From NCBI RefSeq assembly GCF_014652515.1, contig NZ_BMYY01000015.1, forward strand, positions 1 to 64,000: a DNA stretch of 64,000 nt. The letters are read 5' to 3'. The notes beneath the pieces are model-generated. The model did not search any database. It was not told the DNA's origin and saw nothing but the letters and a program-made list of their open reading frames with translations. Within the stretch, counting starts at the first letter, position 1, and each line of letters starts with the position of its first letter. The position numbers were made by a program, and so were the translations under genes. Of this stretch, positions 43,608-54,384 are shown piece by piece. This DNA is from Bacterioplanes sanyensis (GTDB lineage Bacteria; Pseudomonadota; Gammaproteobacteria; Pseudomonadales; Oceanobacteraceae).

Positions 43608-44944
43608 CAGCGACTCCATAATTGTAAAGTGGCATAGCTACCCCATGGCGATATGCGATCAAGATTGATGGGGGCGATTTTCTCTAGCTGTTTTTTCACC
43701 ACCAGGTCACCTTGCAATAGGCAATCAGGTTGCAACCAACCGCGCATTTTTATGTAGTTAACCGTCCAAGGGCCAATGCCATTTATTTGCAGCAACTCAT
43801 TTTCTTGCAGCGGCTCATTTTCTTGCAGCGGCTTGGCATGACAGCAGTATTCGGCAAAAAGTTTGAGCGTTTGCTTTCGCTGCTGTGGCATTTTTAATGC
43901 TGAAATATCCGCCTGAGCTGCCTGCTCAGGGGTTGGAAAACCCACCCATTGCTCGGGTTTGACCAGTTGCACCCATTGATTCAACAGGTTAACGGCCGCA
44001 GTCAGCGAAATTTGTTGCCCCAATATGGCACGAATGCCAGCTTCCCAAGGACTCCACACTCCGGGTATGCGAATTCCTGATCGATGCACCAGTTGTGGGT
44101 GCACCGACCGCAAATGTTGCTCCACACCATCAATATGGGTATCCAGGTCAAATACTCGCCTGACTTGCTGCAGCAAACGGTACAACAGAGCTGGATTATT
44201 CAGGCGATAGCGCAGCAGCATGGCATGCTCGCTGTGCTGCTGTAGCGCAAACCAGACAGGCTCACCCTCCATTTCCACGCTGCGGCTATAGCTAACATCA
44301 TCCACCTGCTCGATACCGGTTATCGCTCTTAGCCGATAGAAATTTAACTGATGCGGCCAATCGATATGCCCCCGCACCGCAATGCGCACACTGTGCTCTG
44401 GCAAGCTAGCCGGTTGCGCTTTACGCACCGCCGTCGGTGGCAGGCGAAAATGCTGCTTAAAAGCATCATTAAACCGACGCACACTGTTAAAGCCCGCAGC
44501 AAAAGCGATGTCGGTCATGCTCATATCGCTGTCATGCAATAATTGTTTGGCAAACAATAGTTGTTGATACAACTGGTACTGTTTAGGGGATACCCCCAGA
44601 TATTTTGCAAACAGCTGGCGTAAATAGCGCTCGGATACCCCTAAGCGATCCGCTAGGGATGCAATAGACAGTGGCTCGGCCAGTGAATCTTCTAGCAGGT
44701 TGCGGGCGCGAATAAAGGTGGTTTCGACGCCCTTCCAGGCCCAGGATTGCGGTGCGCTATCAGGGCGGCAGCGCAAACAAGGACGATATCCCTGCTGTAC
44801 CGCCTGCATGCGACTGGCAAAATATTCGACGTTTTCTTCCTTGGGCAGCCGCGCCGGACAAATAGGCCGACAAAAGATTCCCGTGGTTTTTACGCCAATA
44901 AAAAACTGCCCGTCAAAACGCACATCACGGCTGAGCCGCGCCAA
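43607..44944 (-). CDS. Ada/AlkA fusion: regulator and 3-methyladenine DNA glycosylase
   Basis: A 445-residue fusion: an Ada-type zinc domain (cysteines in FCRPICPA and CLRCRPD), an AraC helix-turn-helix region (about 90-180) and an AlkA glycosylase domain with the helix-hairpin-helix LLQINGIGPWTVNYIKMRGW and the catalytic Asp in LQGDL. It excises alkylated bases and probably senses methylation. The TTG at 44944 is a minimal start; recognisable homologous residues (LEQCRLARLSRD) extend upstream without an ATG in frame. The ATG at 44987 is in another frame, so the true start may involve CTG or a frameshift. Translation is coupled to ogt. Confidence 0.88.
   Translation of the reverse strand: MARLSRDVRFDGQFFIGVKTTGIFCRPICPARLPKEENVEYFASRMQAVQQGYRPCLRCRPDSAPQSWAWKGVETTFIRARNLLEDSLAEPLSIASLADRLGVSERYLRQLFAKYLGVSPKQYQLYQQLLFAKQLLHDSDMSMTDIAFAAGFNSVRRFNDAFKQHFRLPPTAVRKAQPASLPEHSVRIAVRGHIDWPHQLNFYRLRAITGIEQVDDVSYSRSVEMEGEPVWFALQQHSEHAMLLRYRLNNPALLYRLLQQVRRVFDLDTHIDGVEQHLRSVHPQLVHRSGIRIPGVWSPWEAGIRAILGQQISLTAAVNLLNQWVQLVKPEQWVGFPTPEQAAQADISALKMPQQRKQTLKLFAEYCCHAKPLQENEPLQENELLQINGIGPWTVNYIKMRGWLQPDCLLQGDLVVKKQLEKIAPINLDRISPWGSYATLQLWSR
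43796..43831 (-). repeat. 18-bp tandem duplication inside the alkA-like gene
   Basis: CTCATTTTCTTGCAGCGG occurs exactly twice in a row. It is in frame and duplicates six residues (the protein reads LQENEPLQENEL) in the loop before the glycosylase hairpin motif. A recent duplication that leaves the frame intact. Confidence 0.9.
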
Positions 44945-45171
44945 ACGGCATTGCTCCAGTGTTAGTGATGTGTGTCAAATCTTTCATGCCGCTCGCCCGA
45001 GTCATTAGCGTCCTGAGTCAGAACACTCATCCCGCACAGTGTACTGTGACTCGCGGCTCACACTAGCCACTTTCGGCACTCACAGCCTCTGTTCGACGCC
45101 CAAACTTGCGCCATGGCAGCAGCGGCAAGATGATGATCATCATGCCCATCGCTCTCAATACATCCGATATA

Positions 45172-45624
45172 TCAGCGGCTGTATTTCATGTGAATGTGCG
45201 GAATATCGTCTTCCAAATAGGTATCAGAAATTTGCTTAAAACCATGCCCTTGGTAAAAGTCTTTTAGATATTCCTGAGCGCCGATTTCTATGTCGTTCTG
45301 CGGCCACTGTTGCAGGCAGTATTCCACTGCCCGCTGCATAAGTTCATGCCCTAAACCACCGCCACGAGACGAAGCCCGCGTCACCACACGGCCAATGCTG
45401 GCACTGTCGTAGCTAATGCCTGGGGGCAATAATCGCGCGCAGGCAATGGGCTGATCTTGCTGCCAAGCGATCAGTTGCATAACGCCAGCGGTTAGGTCTT
45501 TATCGTCCATATCTTGATAAGGGCAGATTTGCTCAACGACAAATACTTCACTGCGCAATTGCAATACTCGATAAACTTGGCTGACAGTGAGCTCTGTCAG
45601 ATGGGATACGGTCCAGGTGATCAT
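45172..45624 (-). CDS. elaA: ElaA-family N-acetyltransferase
   Basis: A 150-residue GNAT acetyltransferase of the ElaA group, recognised by YRVLQLRSEVFVVEQICPY followed by DMDDKDL, and by the acetyl-CoA-binding segment RGGGLGHELMQRAVEY. The C-terminal EYLKDFYQGHGFKQISD segment is typical. The ATG at 45624 is chosen for GGAG seven bases upstream. Its target is unknown. The 230-bp gap to the neighbouring Ada/AlkA gene holds no gene. Confidence 0.9.
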   Translation of the reverse strand: MITWTVSHLTELTVSQVYRVLQLRSEVFVVEQICPYQDMDDKDLTAGVMQLIAWQQDQPIACARLLPPGISYDSASIGRVVTRASSRGGGLGHELMQRAVEYCLQQWPQNDIEIGAQEYLKDFYQGHGFKQISDTYLEDDIPHIHMKYSR

Positions 45625-45670
45625 CTTTATACTCCACAAACAGAGCGTTAGCTTAAGGTCGGCGCATTAA

Positions 45671-45719
45671 GGAGCCTCTGAATAACTCACCGCCTTTCGG
45701 GGAGCGCCATAGCACTCCT
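45671..45719 (+). repeat. MITE-like repeat, copy F (internally deleted)
   Basis: GGAGCCTCTGAATAACTC matches the family terminus and is followed directly by CGGGGAGCGCCATAGCACTCC, which matches the middle of copies C and E. About 100 bases in between are missing, and no right end is seen. A small worn copy. Confidence 0.55.
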
Positions 45720-45834
45720 TGGCCTTACCATCCGCGGTGATGTAGCAAGCGTGGTCAATGCCAGAAAATAACCAATAAAATGCTGTAAGCATTGCCCTTG
45801 TGGAGCCAACAAGATTTTGGCAGGCAGCGGCATT

Positions 45835-45865
45835 GCCTGATGTTTGGTATTACCAATATTCAGGC
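45835..45865 (-). terminator. crc terminator hairpin
   Basis: Nested perfect stems GCCTGA/TCAGGC and TTGGTA/TACCAA with a small bulge form a 31-base palindrome three bases after the crc stop codon on the minus strand. Confidence 0.7.
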
Positions 45866-45868
45866 TGC

Positions 45869-46642
45869 TTATTCATCGTCGAACTCGTATTCGACCATCA
45901 CGGCAGCATGGTCGCCAAACTGCAAGTTGGTATCGATTTTGGCATCGACCACATACTGACGCAGGTTTGGGGTGCAAATTTGATAATCCTTACGCCAGCC
46001 GTTGACGTTACGCCGCGCGCTTTCGCCATCGGGCCACCAGGTAAACTGGTTTTCGCCGAAGTTGGCTTCACGAAAGGCATCGACAAAGCCTACGGGGCCA
46101 AACATCTGATCGAACCAAGCACGCTCTTCTGGTAAGAAACCGGGGGTTTGTTGGGCGTCTTGCCAGTTTTGCAGGTCAACGGTTTTGTGTGCCGCTTCAA
46201 AGTTGCCGCAAAAGATAAACTCGCGACGTTTGCGCCGAGTTTTTTGCAAATGATCAAGAAAGGACTGCTGAAAGGCCAGTTTGTCCTCTAAAGTGTTGTG
46301 CTCATCGACGCAGGGGAACAGCACGGAGCCGACACTGACATGCTCAAAATCGGCCTGGATGTAGCGCCCTTGCAGGTCACACTGAGAAAACGCCAAGCCT
46401 GTCATGATCGCTTTGGGCAGCTCGCGCGTGAGAATGGCAACACCTGAGTAGCCATCGGCGTCGGCATCAAAGAAATAGGCGTTGTAGCCGTCGGGGTACA
46501 GAACATCGTCAGACAGCTGATACTCTTTTGCCTTTAGGTTCTGCAGGGCAATGACATCAGCGTCGGCACCTTGCAGCCAAGTGTACAGCCCTTTGTCTAC
46601 CGCTTGTTGCAGGCCATCAACGTGTAAACTGACAATCCTCAT
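45869..46642 (-). CDS. crc: Crc-like catabolite repression control protein
   Basis: A 257-residue member of the exonuclease III/EEP fold that matches Pseudomonas Crc (259 residues) closely: MRIVSLHVDGLQQAVDKGL at the start, RRKRREFIFCGNFEAAHKT in the middle and GRYIQADFEHVS. The residues that make ExoIII a nuclease are changed (Asn at the Glu position in ALQNLKA, Gly at the Asp position in CGNFE), as in Crc. In Pseudomonas Crc works with Hfq to repress translation of catabolic mRNAs. The gene is divergent from pyrE, the Pseudomonas arrangement. The ATG at 46642 gives the usual length. Confidence 0.85.
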   Translation of the reverse strand: MRIVSLHVDGLQQAVDKGLYTWLQGADADVIALQNLKAKEYQLSDDVLYPDGYNAYFFDADADGYSGVAILTRELPKAIMTGLAFSQCDLQGRYIQADFEHVSVGSVLFPCVDEHNTLEDKLAFQQSFLDHLQKTRRKRREFIFCGNFEAAHKTVDLQNWQDAQQTPGFLPEERAWFDQMFGPVGFVDAFREANFGENQFTWWPDGESARRNVNGWRKDYQICTPNLRQYVVDAKIDTNLQFGDHAAVMVEYEFDDE

Positions 46643-46875
46643 ACATGGTTCCCGAATAGTGAAGTGTGTATGATACCGCATCCTGAGCATCGGTAAATCC
46701 GCGCAATCTGTGAATCCGTCGACGCCCGTTGGCGGCTGCAGTCTATACCATGTCGCCACGTCGAGACGGACTCGCACTGGCTGCTGAACTATTTGCCTGC
46801 TGCAGTGCCATCGCCCAGCATCGTTTTGCAGATGCGTCGGTGACCGACAACCGCACCGCAGTCAAGGTTCTAAGC

Positions 46876-47520
46876 ATGCAGAGTTACCAACAAGAGTTTA
46901 TCGAATTTGCCATTCAGCAGGGCGTTTTGCGCTTTGGTGAGTTCACCCTAAAATCGGGTCGCGTCAGCCCCTATTTCTTTAATGCCGGTTTGTTTAACAG
47001 CGGTGCCGCATTGGCCAAGCTGGGGCGCTTTTACGCTGCGGCGCTGGAAGACGCCGGAATCGATTACGATGTGGTCTTTGGCCCAGCTTACAAAGGCATT
47101 CCGTTAGCAACCACAGTGGCCGTGGCCCTGTATGACCACTACGGTAAAGATGTACCTTACGTGTTTAACCGTAAAGAAGCCAAGCAGCATGGCGAAGGTG
47201 GCCAGCTGGTCGGCGCTGAGCTGACGGGGCAGGTGTTGATTGTTGATGATGTAATTACTGCGGGCACAGCCATTCGCGAAGTCATGGCGATGATCGAGGC
47301 AGCGCCGGGGGCAAAAGCGGCGGCCACACTGATTGCTCTGGATCGCCAAGAAAAGGGCCAAGGTGAGTTGTCAGCCATTCAAGAAGTGGAGCGCGACTTT
47401 GGCATGCAAGTGATCAGCATTGTTGGCCTCAATCAGGTGTTGGAATATGTGGCACAACAGCCACAATTGCAGCAACATGAAGACGCGATTCGTCGCTATC
47501 GGGATCAATACGGAGTGTAA
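46876..47520 (+). CDS. pyrE: Orotate phosphoribosyltransferase
   Basis: A 214-residue enzyme that joins orotate to PRPP in pyrimidine synthesis (E. coli PyrE is 213). The PRPP-binding motif [17 protein letters not shown] is clear, as are [16 protein letters not shown] and [11 protein letters not shown]. The ATG at 46876 follows AGG and gives the family length; upstream in-frame extension is not coding. Divergent from crc, and followed after 7 bp by a DUF4124-like gene. Confidence 0.96.
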   Translation: MQSYQQEFIEFAIQQGVLRFGEFTLKSGRVSPYFFNAGLFNSGAALAKLGRFYAAALEDAGIDYDVVFGPAYKGIPLATTVAVALYDHYGKDVPYVFNRKEAKQHGEGGQLVGAELTGQVLIVDDVITAGTAIREVMAMIEAAPGAKAAATLIALDRQEKGQGELSAIQEVERDFGMQVISIVGLNQVLEYVAQQPQLQQHEDAIRRYRDQYGV

Positions 47521-47527
47521 CCACCCC

Positions 47528-48190
47528 ATGAGATGGCTTGTTTGTGCCCTGACACTGGTGATGGCATGCAGTAGCTACGCTGGCAAGTTGTACCGTTTTC
47601 AGGTCGACGGACGCACGATCGTGAAAGATCATGTGCCGTCAGAATACAGCCATCTCGGTTACGAGGTGTTGAACTCGCGCGGCATGGTGATCGAGTACGT
47701 TGAGCGTGCACCGACACCAGAGGAGCTGCAGGCCAGAAAGGAAGCCGAGGCGCGCCAAGAAGCTCGTAAGCAAGCCATTTCCGAGCGCCGTGCCAAAGAC
47801 CTGGAACTGCTGCGCTTATACGCCAAACCTGAAGACGTTGAGCGCGCCCGCCAGCGCCGCGTCGACGAATTAGAAGCCTTTGTCAGCTTAGAGCGTCGGC
47901 GCATCACCGACCTAGAAGAAAAGCTCAATGCCGCTCAAGGCCGCGCCGCCAATGTCGAGCGTGTGGGTGGAGAAGTCCCCGCTGATATGCGTTTAGAGGT
48001 GGTCAGCTTGCAAAATCGCATCGACGATATTCGCAAAACCATCGACAGCCGCCGTCAAGAAATGATCGAGAACACCAAGCAATACGCCGAGCAGTACGAG
48101 CGCATGCGCGTTTTACAGGTGTATAAGCCAGGCACACTGGACGACGAGGTCGACTACGATCGTGTCGACCAAGCCTTAGGCGATTTATAA
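47528..48190 (+). CDS. Exported coiled-coil protein with DUF4124-like N-terminus
   Basis: A 220-residue protein with a signal peptide (about 1-18), a DUF4124-like domain ([19 protein letters not shown], then [19 protein letters not shown]), and a long charged helical part (about 68-200) that reads as coiled coil. Such genes usually follow pyrE in this group of bacteria. The function is unknown, probably periplasmic. The stop codon overlaps the end of the converging slmA gene by 6 bp. Confidence 0.8.
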   Translation: MRWLVCALTLVMACSSYAGKLYRFQVDGRTIVKDHVPSEYSHLGYEVLNSRGMVIEYVERAPTPEELQARKEAEARQEARKQAISERRAKDLELLRLYAKPEDVERARQRRVDELEAFVSLERRRITDLEEKLNAAQGRAANVERVGGEVPADMRLEVVSLQNRIDDIRKTIDSRRQEMIENTKQYAEQYERMRVLQVYKPGTLDDEVDYDRVDQALGDL

Positions 48191-48793
48191 GGCGCTTTGG
48201 CGCAGCCGCAGCAAATTGGGCTGCAATAAGCGCCACTGCTCATCCCAATAGGTGGTGGGCAGGATTTCAAATTCTGAGCGCACGTACTGACGAATGCGCC
48301 CCTCGACCACCGCCGTGAGCAAGTTGGCGGCGGCACTGACGGTTTCCACCGGCACTTTGCCCTCACGCATTTCGGCTTCCCGCAAAATCTGCCGCAACTG
48401 GGTTTCTATGCGCTCAAAGAACTGTTGAATACGAATGCGCAGGCGCTCGGTTTCGCCGGCCAACGCATCGCCCGATAAAAGCCGGCACATGCCAGGGTTC
48501 TTTTCCGCGAAGGTTAAGATCAGCGTCAGGGTGTTTTCACAGCGCTCATCAACACCATCCAAGTCCTGCAAAATACGGCTAATGCGGGAGAAAATGGTCT
48601 CTTCAATGAAAGCAATCAGGCCTTCAAACATTTTGGCCTTGCTGGGAAAGTGACGATACAGCGCCGCCTCTGAAACGCCCACCGTTTTCGCCAAGCTGGC
48701 GGTGGTAATGCGGGCGCCTGGGTTGGTTTCCAGCATATGCACCAGGGCCTGCAGAATTTGGTCGCGGCGCGACAGTTTTTCACTCTGGGTCAT
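48185..48793 (-). CDS. slmA: Nucleoid occlusion factor SlmA (TetR family)
   Basis: A 202-residue protein like E. coli SlmA (198), which binds specific chromosome sites and blocks FtsZ assembly over the nucleoid. The helix-turn-helix is [20 protein letters not shown] followed by [17 protein letters not shown], identical in layout to SlmA. The C-terminal part ([13 protein letters not shown]) is also characteristic. The ATG at 48793 lies 8 bp after the argB stop; the GTG at 48805 is an alternative. Co-transcribed with argB. Confidence 0.92.
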   Translation of the reverse strand: MTQSEKLSRRDQILQALVHMLETNPGARITTASLAKTVGVSEAALYRHFPSKAKMFEGLIAFIEETIFSRISRILQDLDGVDERCENTLTLILTFAEKNPGMCRLLSGDALAGETERLRIRIQQFFERIETQLRQILREAEMREGKVPVETVSAAANLLTAVVEGRIRQYVRSEFEILPTTYWDEQWRLLQPNLLRLRQSAL

Positions 48794-48801
48794 GATGGCT
48801 C

Positions 48802-49788
<987 letters not shown>

Positions 49789-49810
49789 TTATAGCCTGAA
49801 GTGCCGCCGT

Positions 49811-52438
49811 CTAAAACGGCAGCACTAGATCGGGCGCATAGTGGCTCAGCGCTTGCTTGATACGTTTTTGAATGCGGGCAATGGCTTGTTGGTCATTACC
49901 GGCAAAACGCAGTGACAGAGTCGGAGTGGTGTTAGAGGCGCGAATCAGGCCCCAACCGTCCGGAAACTCCAAACGCAGGCCGTCGGTGGTGTGCACACGG
50001 GCGTTGTGGGTGAGTTCTTCGTCTTGCTGCAGTTGCTCGATCAGCTCGAACTTGGCTTCATCTGTGGTGTTGATGTGCAGCTCGGGGGTGCTGTCATCTT
50101 CAGGTAAGCGCGAGAAGATCATGCTCACCGGCACATTTTGTTGCGACAGCACCTCCAGCAAACGTGCACCGGCATACAGGGCATCGTCAAAGCCATACCA
50201 GCGCTCACGAATAAAGATGTGACCGCTGAACTCGGCGCCGACAATGGCCTTGCGCTCGTGCATGCGTTTTTTCATCAGCGAGTGGCCGGTTTTCCACATG
50301 TCTGGGCGACCGCCTGAGCCGATGATGACGCCTGGCAAGTGGCGCGATGATTTCACATCAAAGGTCACATCGCTGCCTGGGTTGCGTGGCAAGATGTCTT
50401 TGGCCAGTAACATCAGCAAGCGATCGGGCCAGATGATTTTGCCTTGGTTATCAATCAACACCAGCCGGTCGCCATCGCCATCGTAAGCGAGGCCCAAGTC
50501 GGCTTTGGCGTCTTGCACCGCCAGTTGAATGGCGGTGAGGTTTTCCGGCACCGTTGGGTCTGGGTGATGGTTAGGGAAGCGGCCATCGACATCACAGAAC
50601 AACGGAATGCAATCCAGCCCTAAGCGGCGAATCAACTGCTCGGCCAGTGGCCCGGCGATGCCGTTGCCGGCATCAATCACCACGCGCATGTGGCGGTTGA
50701 TGCTGACGTCGTCTTCGATGCGTTTGAGGTACTGCTCTTCCAGTTGTGCCGATTCACGATTACCACGCGGCCCAGTCGGCAGGTCGTTGCGTACAATGCG
50801 ATGGTACAAGCCCTGTAATTCTTCTGGCGTCAGCGGTTGCTGATCGACGACGATTTTAAGGCCATTGTATTTGGCCGGATTGTGACTGCCGGTAATCATC
50901 ACACCGCAACGGGCGTCGGTTTCGTGAGTGGCAAAATACAGCAAGCCGGTGGGTTGGGCGCCAATGATAACCACGTTACAGCCGGCATCCAGTACACCGC
51001 GCTCAAAATGTTCCGCCAGGGCGGGGCTAGAGGGGCGACCGTCCCAAGCGAGACACAGCTTGTTAAAACCACGCTGTTTCATATCGACGGCCAATGAGCG
51101 GCCAATCCAATAAACGATTTCTTCGGTTAGGTCTTTGCCAACGACGCCGCGAATATCATAAGCACGGAAAATTTGCTTGGGCATGATGGGTGGACTGACT
51201 AGGGGTGCCGGTGGCTCGTTGCGGCGTCGTGGCTTGGGTTTGGCGGCCGGTGCCGGGCTTTGGCTAGCCGCTTTGCTGCCAATGTCTGGCGCTTCAAAGG
51301 GGTCGTCATCTTCGTCGACGCTCACTTGCGGCAGTTGGCTGCCATAGTAGCCATCACCGCTATTATTCGGGGCGGCTTTCTGGCCGCCCATGCGCGGCTG
51401 CTCAAGCGGTACGTTCATGCGCTCACGCTCTGGCATGTTGTCTTCATCCGGTGTTGCAATAACTACCTTGCCGCCACTGCCTCCCTGACTGCCCAAGCTC
51501 AGTTGGCGCATGTGCTGGGCTAAGTCATAAAACAGGGCGAGGGTGTATTTGGGAGCATTGTCTTCCCCTAGGCGCACCATTTCACGCACATGGGTCAGCA
51601 AAGCCAATTGATTGCGCTTCAGCTCGCGCTTTTGTAGCCACAGCATGCCCACCAACAACGCCAGAGTGGCCAGCAGCACAATGATCCAAGGTGTGATCAG
51701 CGGCATCACAGCGACTTTGGGGCGGTTGCTGGTGGGTAAAAAAGTCAGGTACCAATAGTCGTTGATGGTTTCGGTCACCGCCTGAGCGTGTCCTTCACTG
51801 CTGCCCGCGCGCAAAATTTCTAAGCCTTGCTCGCTGTTGGGGTTCAGCATTTGAGTAACAATGACTTGACCAACATGGGTGCCGGCGGCAGAGCGAAAGC
51901 GCTCTAACCAATCGGGACCGTATTCGGCCAACATCACGCCGCGCACGTTGTCGGAGCGGTCTTTGATGGGCGAGGCCCAGTAAAAATTGAGTTGACCTTT
52001 GCGGCTCACTGCTTCAACCCGCACACTGGCGCCGTTCAGCGTACGGCTGACCATTTCTTGCACGGCAAAGCCCAGTTCGTCTTGCAGGCCGTGGGCTTCA
52101 TGTTTGGGCAATAGCAATAAGCGTTTTACACCAGGCATAAATTGCTTCAACGTCTCGCGCCAAGCATTGTCTCCTAGGCGCAAAGCATCGAGCGTATTTG
52201 GGTGACGGCTGGCCGCCAGCTGTTGAACCCGAGTTTCTTCCAGCCTTGCTTTGAGTGCTTGCGCCATTTGCTCGGCCACTGCCGAGGAAAAAGCACGGTC
52301 AACGTCGGCCTGGGCAAACAAGTTGATTTGCAGGCCTTGCACCGCCATGCCGACCACCAGAATGAGGATCGCCAGCCAAGAGCTGATGCGGGTGTAAAAC
52401 AATAGGGTGCGTTTCGGTGCCTTGGCGTCGCCGCTCAT
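49811..52438 (-). CDS. algC: Membrane-anchored phosphomannomutase/phosphoglucomutase (long AlgC)
   Basis: An 875-residue protein. Residues 419-875 form the PMM/PGM enzyme that interconverts mannose-6-/mannose-1-phosphate and glucose phosphates for exopolysaccharide and LPS: active Ser518 in MITGSHNP, the metal loop DGDGDRLVL, and FSGHIFIRERWYG. The N-terminal half has two membrane helices (about 20-40 and 248-268) flanking a periplasmic sensor-like domain, then a low-complexity linker (about 315-418). Long forms like this are known in Pseudomonas. The meaning of the sensor half is not known. Confidence 0.92.
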   Translation of the reverse strand: MSGDAKAPKRTLLFYTRISSWLAILILVVGMAVQGLQINLFAQADVDRAFSSAVAEQMAQALKARLEETRVQQLAASRHPNTLDALRLGDNAWRETLKQFMPGVKRLLLLPKHEAHGLQDELGFAVQEMVSRTLNGASVRVEAVSRKGQLNFYWASPIKDRSDNVRGVMLAEYGPDWLERFRSAAGTHVGQVIVTQMLNPNSEQGLEILRAGSSEGHAQAVTETINDYWYLTFLPTSNRPKVAVMPLITPWIIVLLATLALLVGMLWLQKRELKRNQLALLTHVREMVRLGEDNAPKYTLALFYDLAQHMRQLSLGSQGGSGGKVVIATPDEDNMPERERMNVPLEQPRMGGQKAAPNNSGDGYYGSQLPQVSVDEDDDPFEAPDIGSKAASQSPAPAAKPKPRRRNEPPAPLVSPPIMPKQIFRAYDIRGVVGKDLTEEIVYWIGRSLAVDMKQRGFNKLCLAWDGRPSSPALAEHFERGVLDAGCNVVIIGAQPTGLLYFATHETDARCGVMITGSHNPAKYNGLKIVVDQQPLTPEELQGLYHRIVRNDLPTGPRGNRESAQLEEQYLKRIEDDVSINRHMRVVIDAGNGIAGPLAEQLIRRLGLDCIPLFCDVDGRFPNHHPDPTVPENLTAIQLAVQDAKADLGLAYDGDGDRLVLIDNQGKIIWPDRLLMLLAKDILPRNPGSDVTFDVKSSRHLPGVIIGSGGRPDMWKTGHSLMKKRMHERKAIVGAEFSGHIFIRERWYGFDDALYAGARLLEVLSQQNVPVSMIFSRLPEDDSTPELHINTTDEAKFELIEQLQQDEELTHNARVHTTDGLRLEFPDGWGLIRASNTTPTLSLRFAGNDQQAIARIQKRIKQALSHYAPDLVLPF

Positions 52439-52518
52439 GCCTGGGTTCCTTCCGATCTGTCGAAGTTTTGGCCAATTGGCCGGGAATGCACTGGGCTCTG
52501 CTGTTGCAGTGACAGGTG

Positions 52519-52543
52519 ACAGCGGCCCTGGCTAGGCCGCTGT
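52519..52543. terminator. Hairpin between dut and algC
   Basis: A perfect 9-bp stem ACAGCGGCC/GGCCGCTGT with loop CTGGCTA lies in the 145-bp gap between dut and algC. No T tract follows on the minus strand, so it may only attenuate. Confidence 0.5.
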
Positions 52544-52583
52544 GCAAAAAGCAGAATCTCCGTCTGCCTCAGTGTAGCGGCTG

Positions 52584-53054
52584 TTAGGAGCGACCGGAAT
52601 GGCCAAAGCCCCCTGCGCCACGTTCGGTGGCCGTGAACTCTTCCACAATTTCAAACTTTGCTTGTACAACGGGCACTAAAACCAGCTGCGCCATGCGTTC
52701 GCCGACGTTGATGGTGAAGGCGCTGTCGCCACGATTCCAGCAGCTGACCATCAGCTCGCCTTGGTAATCTGAGTCGATTAAGCCAACCAAGTTGCCCAGC
52801 ACGATGCCGTGTTTATGGCCTAAACCTGAGCGCGGCAAAATCATGGCAGCCAAGCCCGGATCTTCAATGTAGATGCTCAAACCGGTAGGAATAAGCTGAG
52901 TTTCGCCTGGGTGCAGGGTTAAGGCGCTATCGAGGCAAGCGCGTAAATCGAGGCCTGCCGAGCCTGTGGTGGCGTACTCCGGCATGGCGATGGTATCGCC
53001 GATGCGTGGATCAAGAATGCGAACCTGAAGGGGAAAAGCGTTAGTGTCTGTCAT
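52584..53054 (-). CDS. dut: dUTP diphosphatase
   Basis: A 156-residue trimeric enzyme that hydrolyses dUTP to dUMP. All five motifs are visible: [46 protein letters not shown] and [11 protein letters not shown]. The ATG at 53054 overlaps the coaBC stop (TGATG), so translation is coupled. Normal length for the family. Confidence 0.97.
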   Translation of the reverse strand: MTDTNAFPLQVRILDPRIGDTIAMPEYATTGSAGLDLRACLDSALTLHPGETQLIPTGLSIYIEDPGLAAMILPRSGLGHKHGIVLGNLVGLIDSDYQGELMVSCWNRGDSAFTINVGERMAQLVLVPVVQAKFEIVEEFTATERGAGGFGHSGRS

Positions 53055-54277
53055 CAATCTGCCTGTGGTTGAGTGGCGGTAAAGCGTTCCGCAATGATTT
53101 GAATCAGTTGGCGTGCCAGGCGCTGTTTGCTGGCCTGGGGCAGGTGTTGCTCACCGTTGGGCCAATACACGCTGACGGCGTTGTCGTCGCTGTTAAAGCC
53201 AATGTTGGCTTGAGAAACGTCGTTGGCGACGATCATGTCGAGCTTTTTGCGCTGGAGCTTGCCTTGAGCATGCTCTCCCAAGTGCTGGGTTTCAGCAGCA
53301 AAGCCGACACAGAAAGGCCGTTGCTCAAGGTTGGCGACTGTGGCCACAATGTCTGGGTTTTTGCTCAGCGTCAGCGCCATTTGCTCGCCCGACTTTTTGA
53401 TCTTTTGCTCGGCAACACTGGCGGGGCGGTAGTCTGCTACGGCGGCGGCGGCGATGAAGATATCACTGCTCGCAGCTTGGGTGGTGGCGGCTTGCAGCAT
53501 GTCCTCACAGCTCACGATATCCAGGCGCTGACAACGCTCGGGCGTGGCCAATGCAACTGGGCCTGCAATCAATGTCACCTGAGCGCCCGCTTCCGCCGCC
53601 GCAGCGGCCAGAGCAAACCCCATCTTGCCGGAGCTGTGATTGCTGATGTAACGCACCGGGTCGATGGCTTCACGGGTGGGGCCGGCGGTAATCACCACGT
53701 GCTTGCCACTGAGGGCACCGGTATCAAACTGCTCGGCCAATAAGTGTGCAATGACTTCCGGCTCTAGCATACGCCCTGGGCCAACGTCGCCACAGGCTTG
53801 CTGACCGGCGTCTGGGCCCAAAATACGCAGCTGCTCACCGCGCAATCGCTGCAGCTGTTGCAGGTTGTCTTGTGTGGCAGGGTTGCGCCACATGGCTTGG
53901 TTCATGGCCGGCGCCAGCGTCAGTGGCGCATCGCTGGCCAGACAAATGGTGGTCAGCAAATCATCGCCCAAGCCTTGTGCCAGTCGGGCGATTAAATTGG
54001 CTGAGGCGGGGGCTACCAAAATGACATCGGCCCACTTTGCCAGCTCAATATGACCCATGCCGGCTTCTGCGGCCGGATCCAACAAGGTGTGATGCACCGG
54101 ATTGCCCGATAAGGCTTGCAAGGTGAGCGGCGTAATAAACTCTTTGGCACCATCGGTCATCACCACGCGCACATCGGCACCGGCTTTTTTCAGGAACCGC
54201 ACCAGCTCGGCCGATTTGTACGCAGCGATGCCGCCGCTGATGCCCAGCACAATGCGTTTGTTACAGAGTTGTTGCAT
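53054..54277 (-). CDS. coaBC: Bifunctional CoaBC
   Basis: A 407-residue bifunctional enzyme of coenzyme A synthesis: the N-terminal phosphopantothenoylcysteine decarboxylase (flavin-binding [14 protein letters not shown], active His in [11 protein letters not shown]) and the C-terminal phosphopantothenate-cysteine ligase ([29 protein letters not shown]). The ATG at 54277 gives the E. coli length (406); a longer frame reaches 54562. It is divergent from radC and coupled to dut. Confidence 0.96.
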   Translation of the reverse strand: MQQLCNKRIVLGISGGIAAYKSAELVRFLKKAGADVRVVMTDGAKEFITPLTLQALSGNPVHHTLLDPAAEAGMGHIELAKWADVILVAPASANLIARLAQGLGDDLLTTICLASDAPLTLAPAMNQAMWRNPATQDNLQQLQRLRGEQLRILGPDAGQQACGDVGPGRMLEPEVIAHLLAEQFDTGALSGKHVVITAGPTREAIDPVRYISNHSSGKMGFALAAAAAEAGAQVTLIAGPVALATPERCQRLDIVSCEDMLQAATTQAASSDIFIAAAAVADYRPASVAEQKIKKSGEQMALTLSKNPDIVATVANLEQRPFCVGFAAETQHLGEHAQGKLQRKKLDMIVANDVSQANIGFNSDDNAVSVYWPNGEQHLPQASKQRLARQLIQIIAERFTATQPQAD

Positions 54278-54384
54278 GCTGTTGAACCGCTGACTAAATT
54301 TTGCCGCAGTATATCTTACCCATGCGCCCTCACAAGGCGCCTTCCTGAGGTGAGCAAAACCTGAGATCGACACAAGGAGTGTGT

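Noticed and set aside
45869-46642. Active exonuclease III
   Set aside because: The key acidic residues are changed and the overall sequence follows Pseudomonas Crc, which is divergent from pyrE as here.
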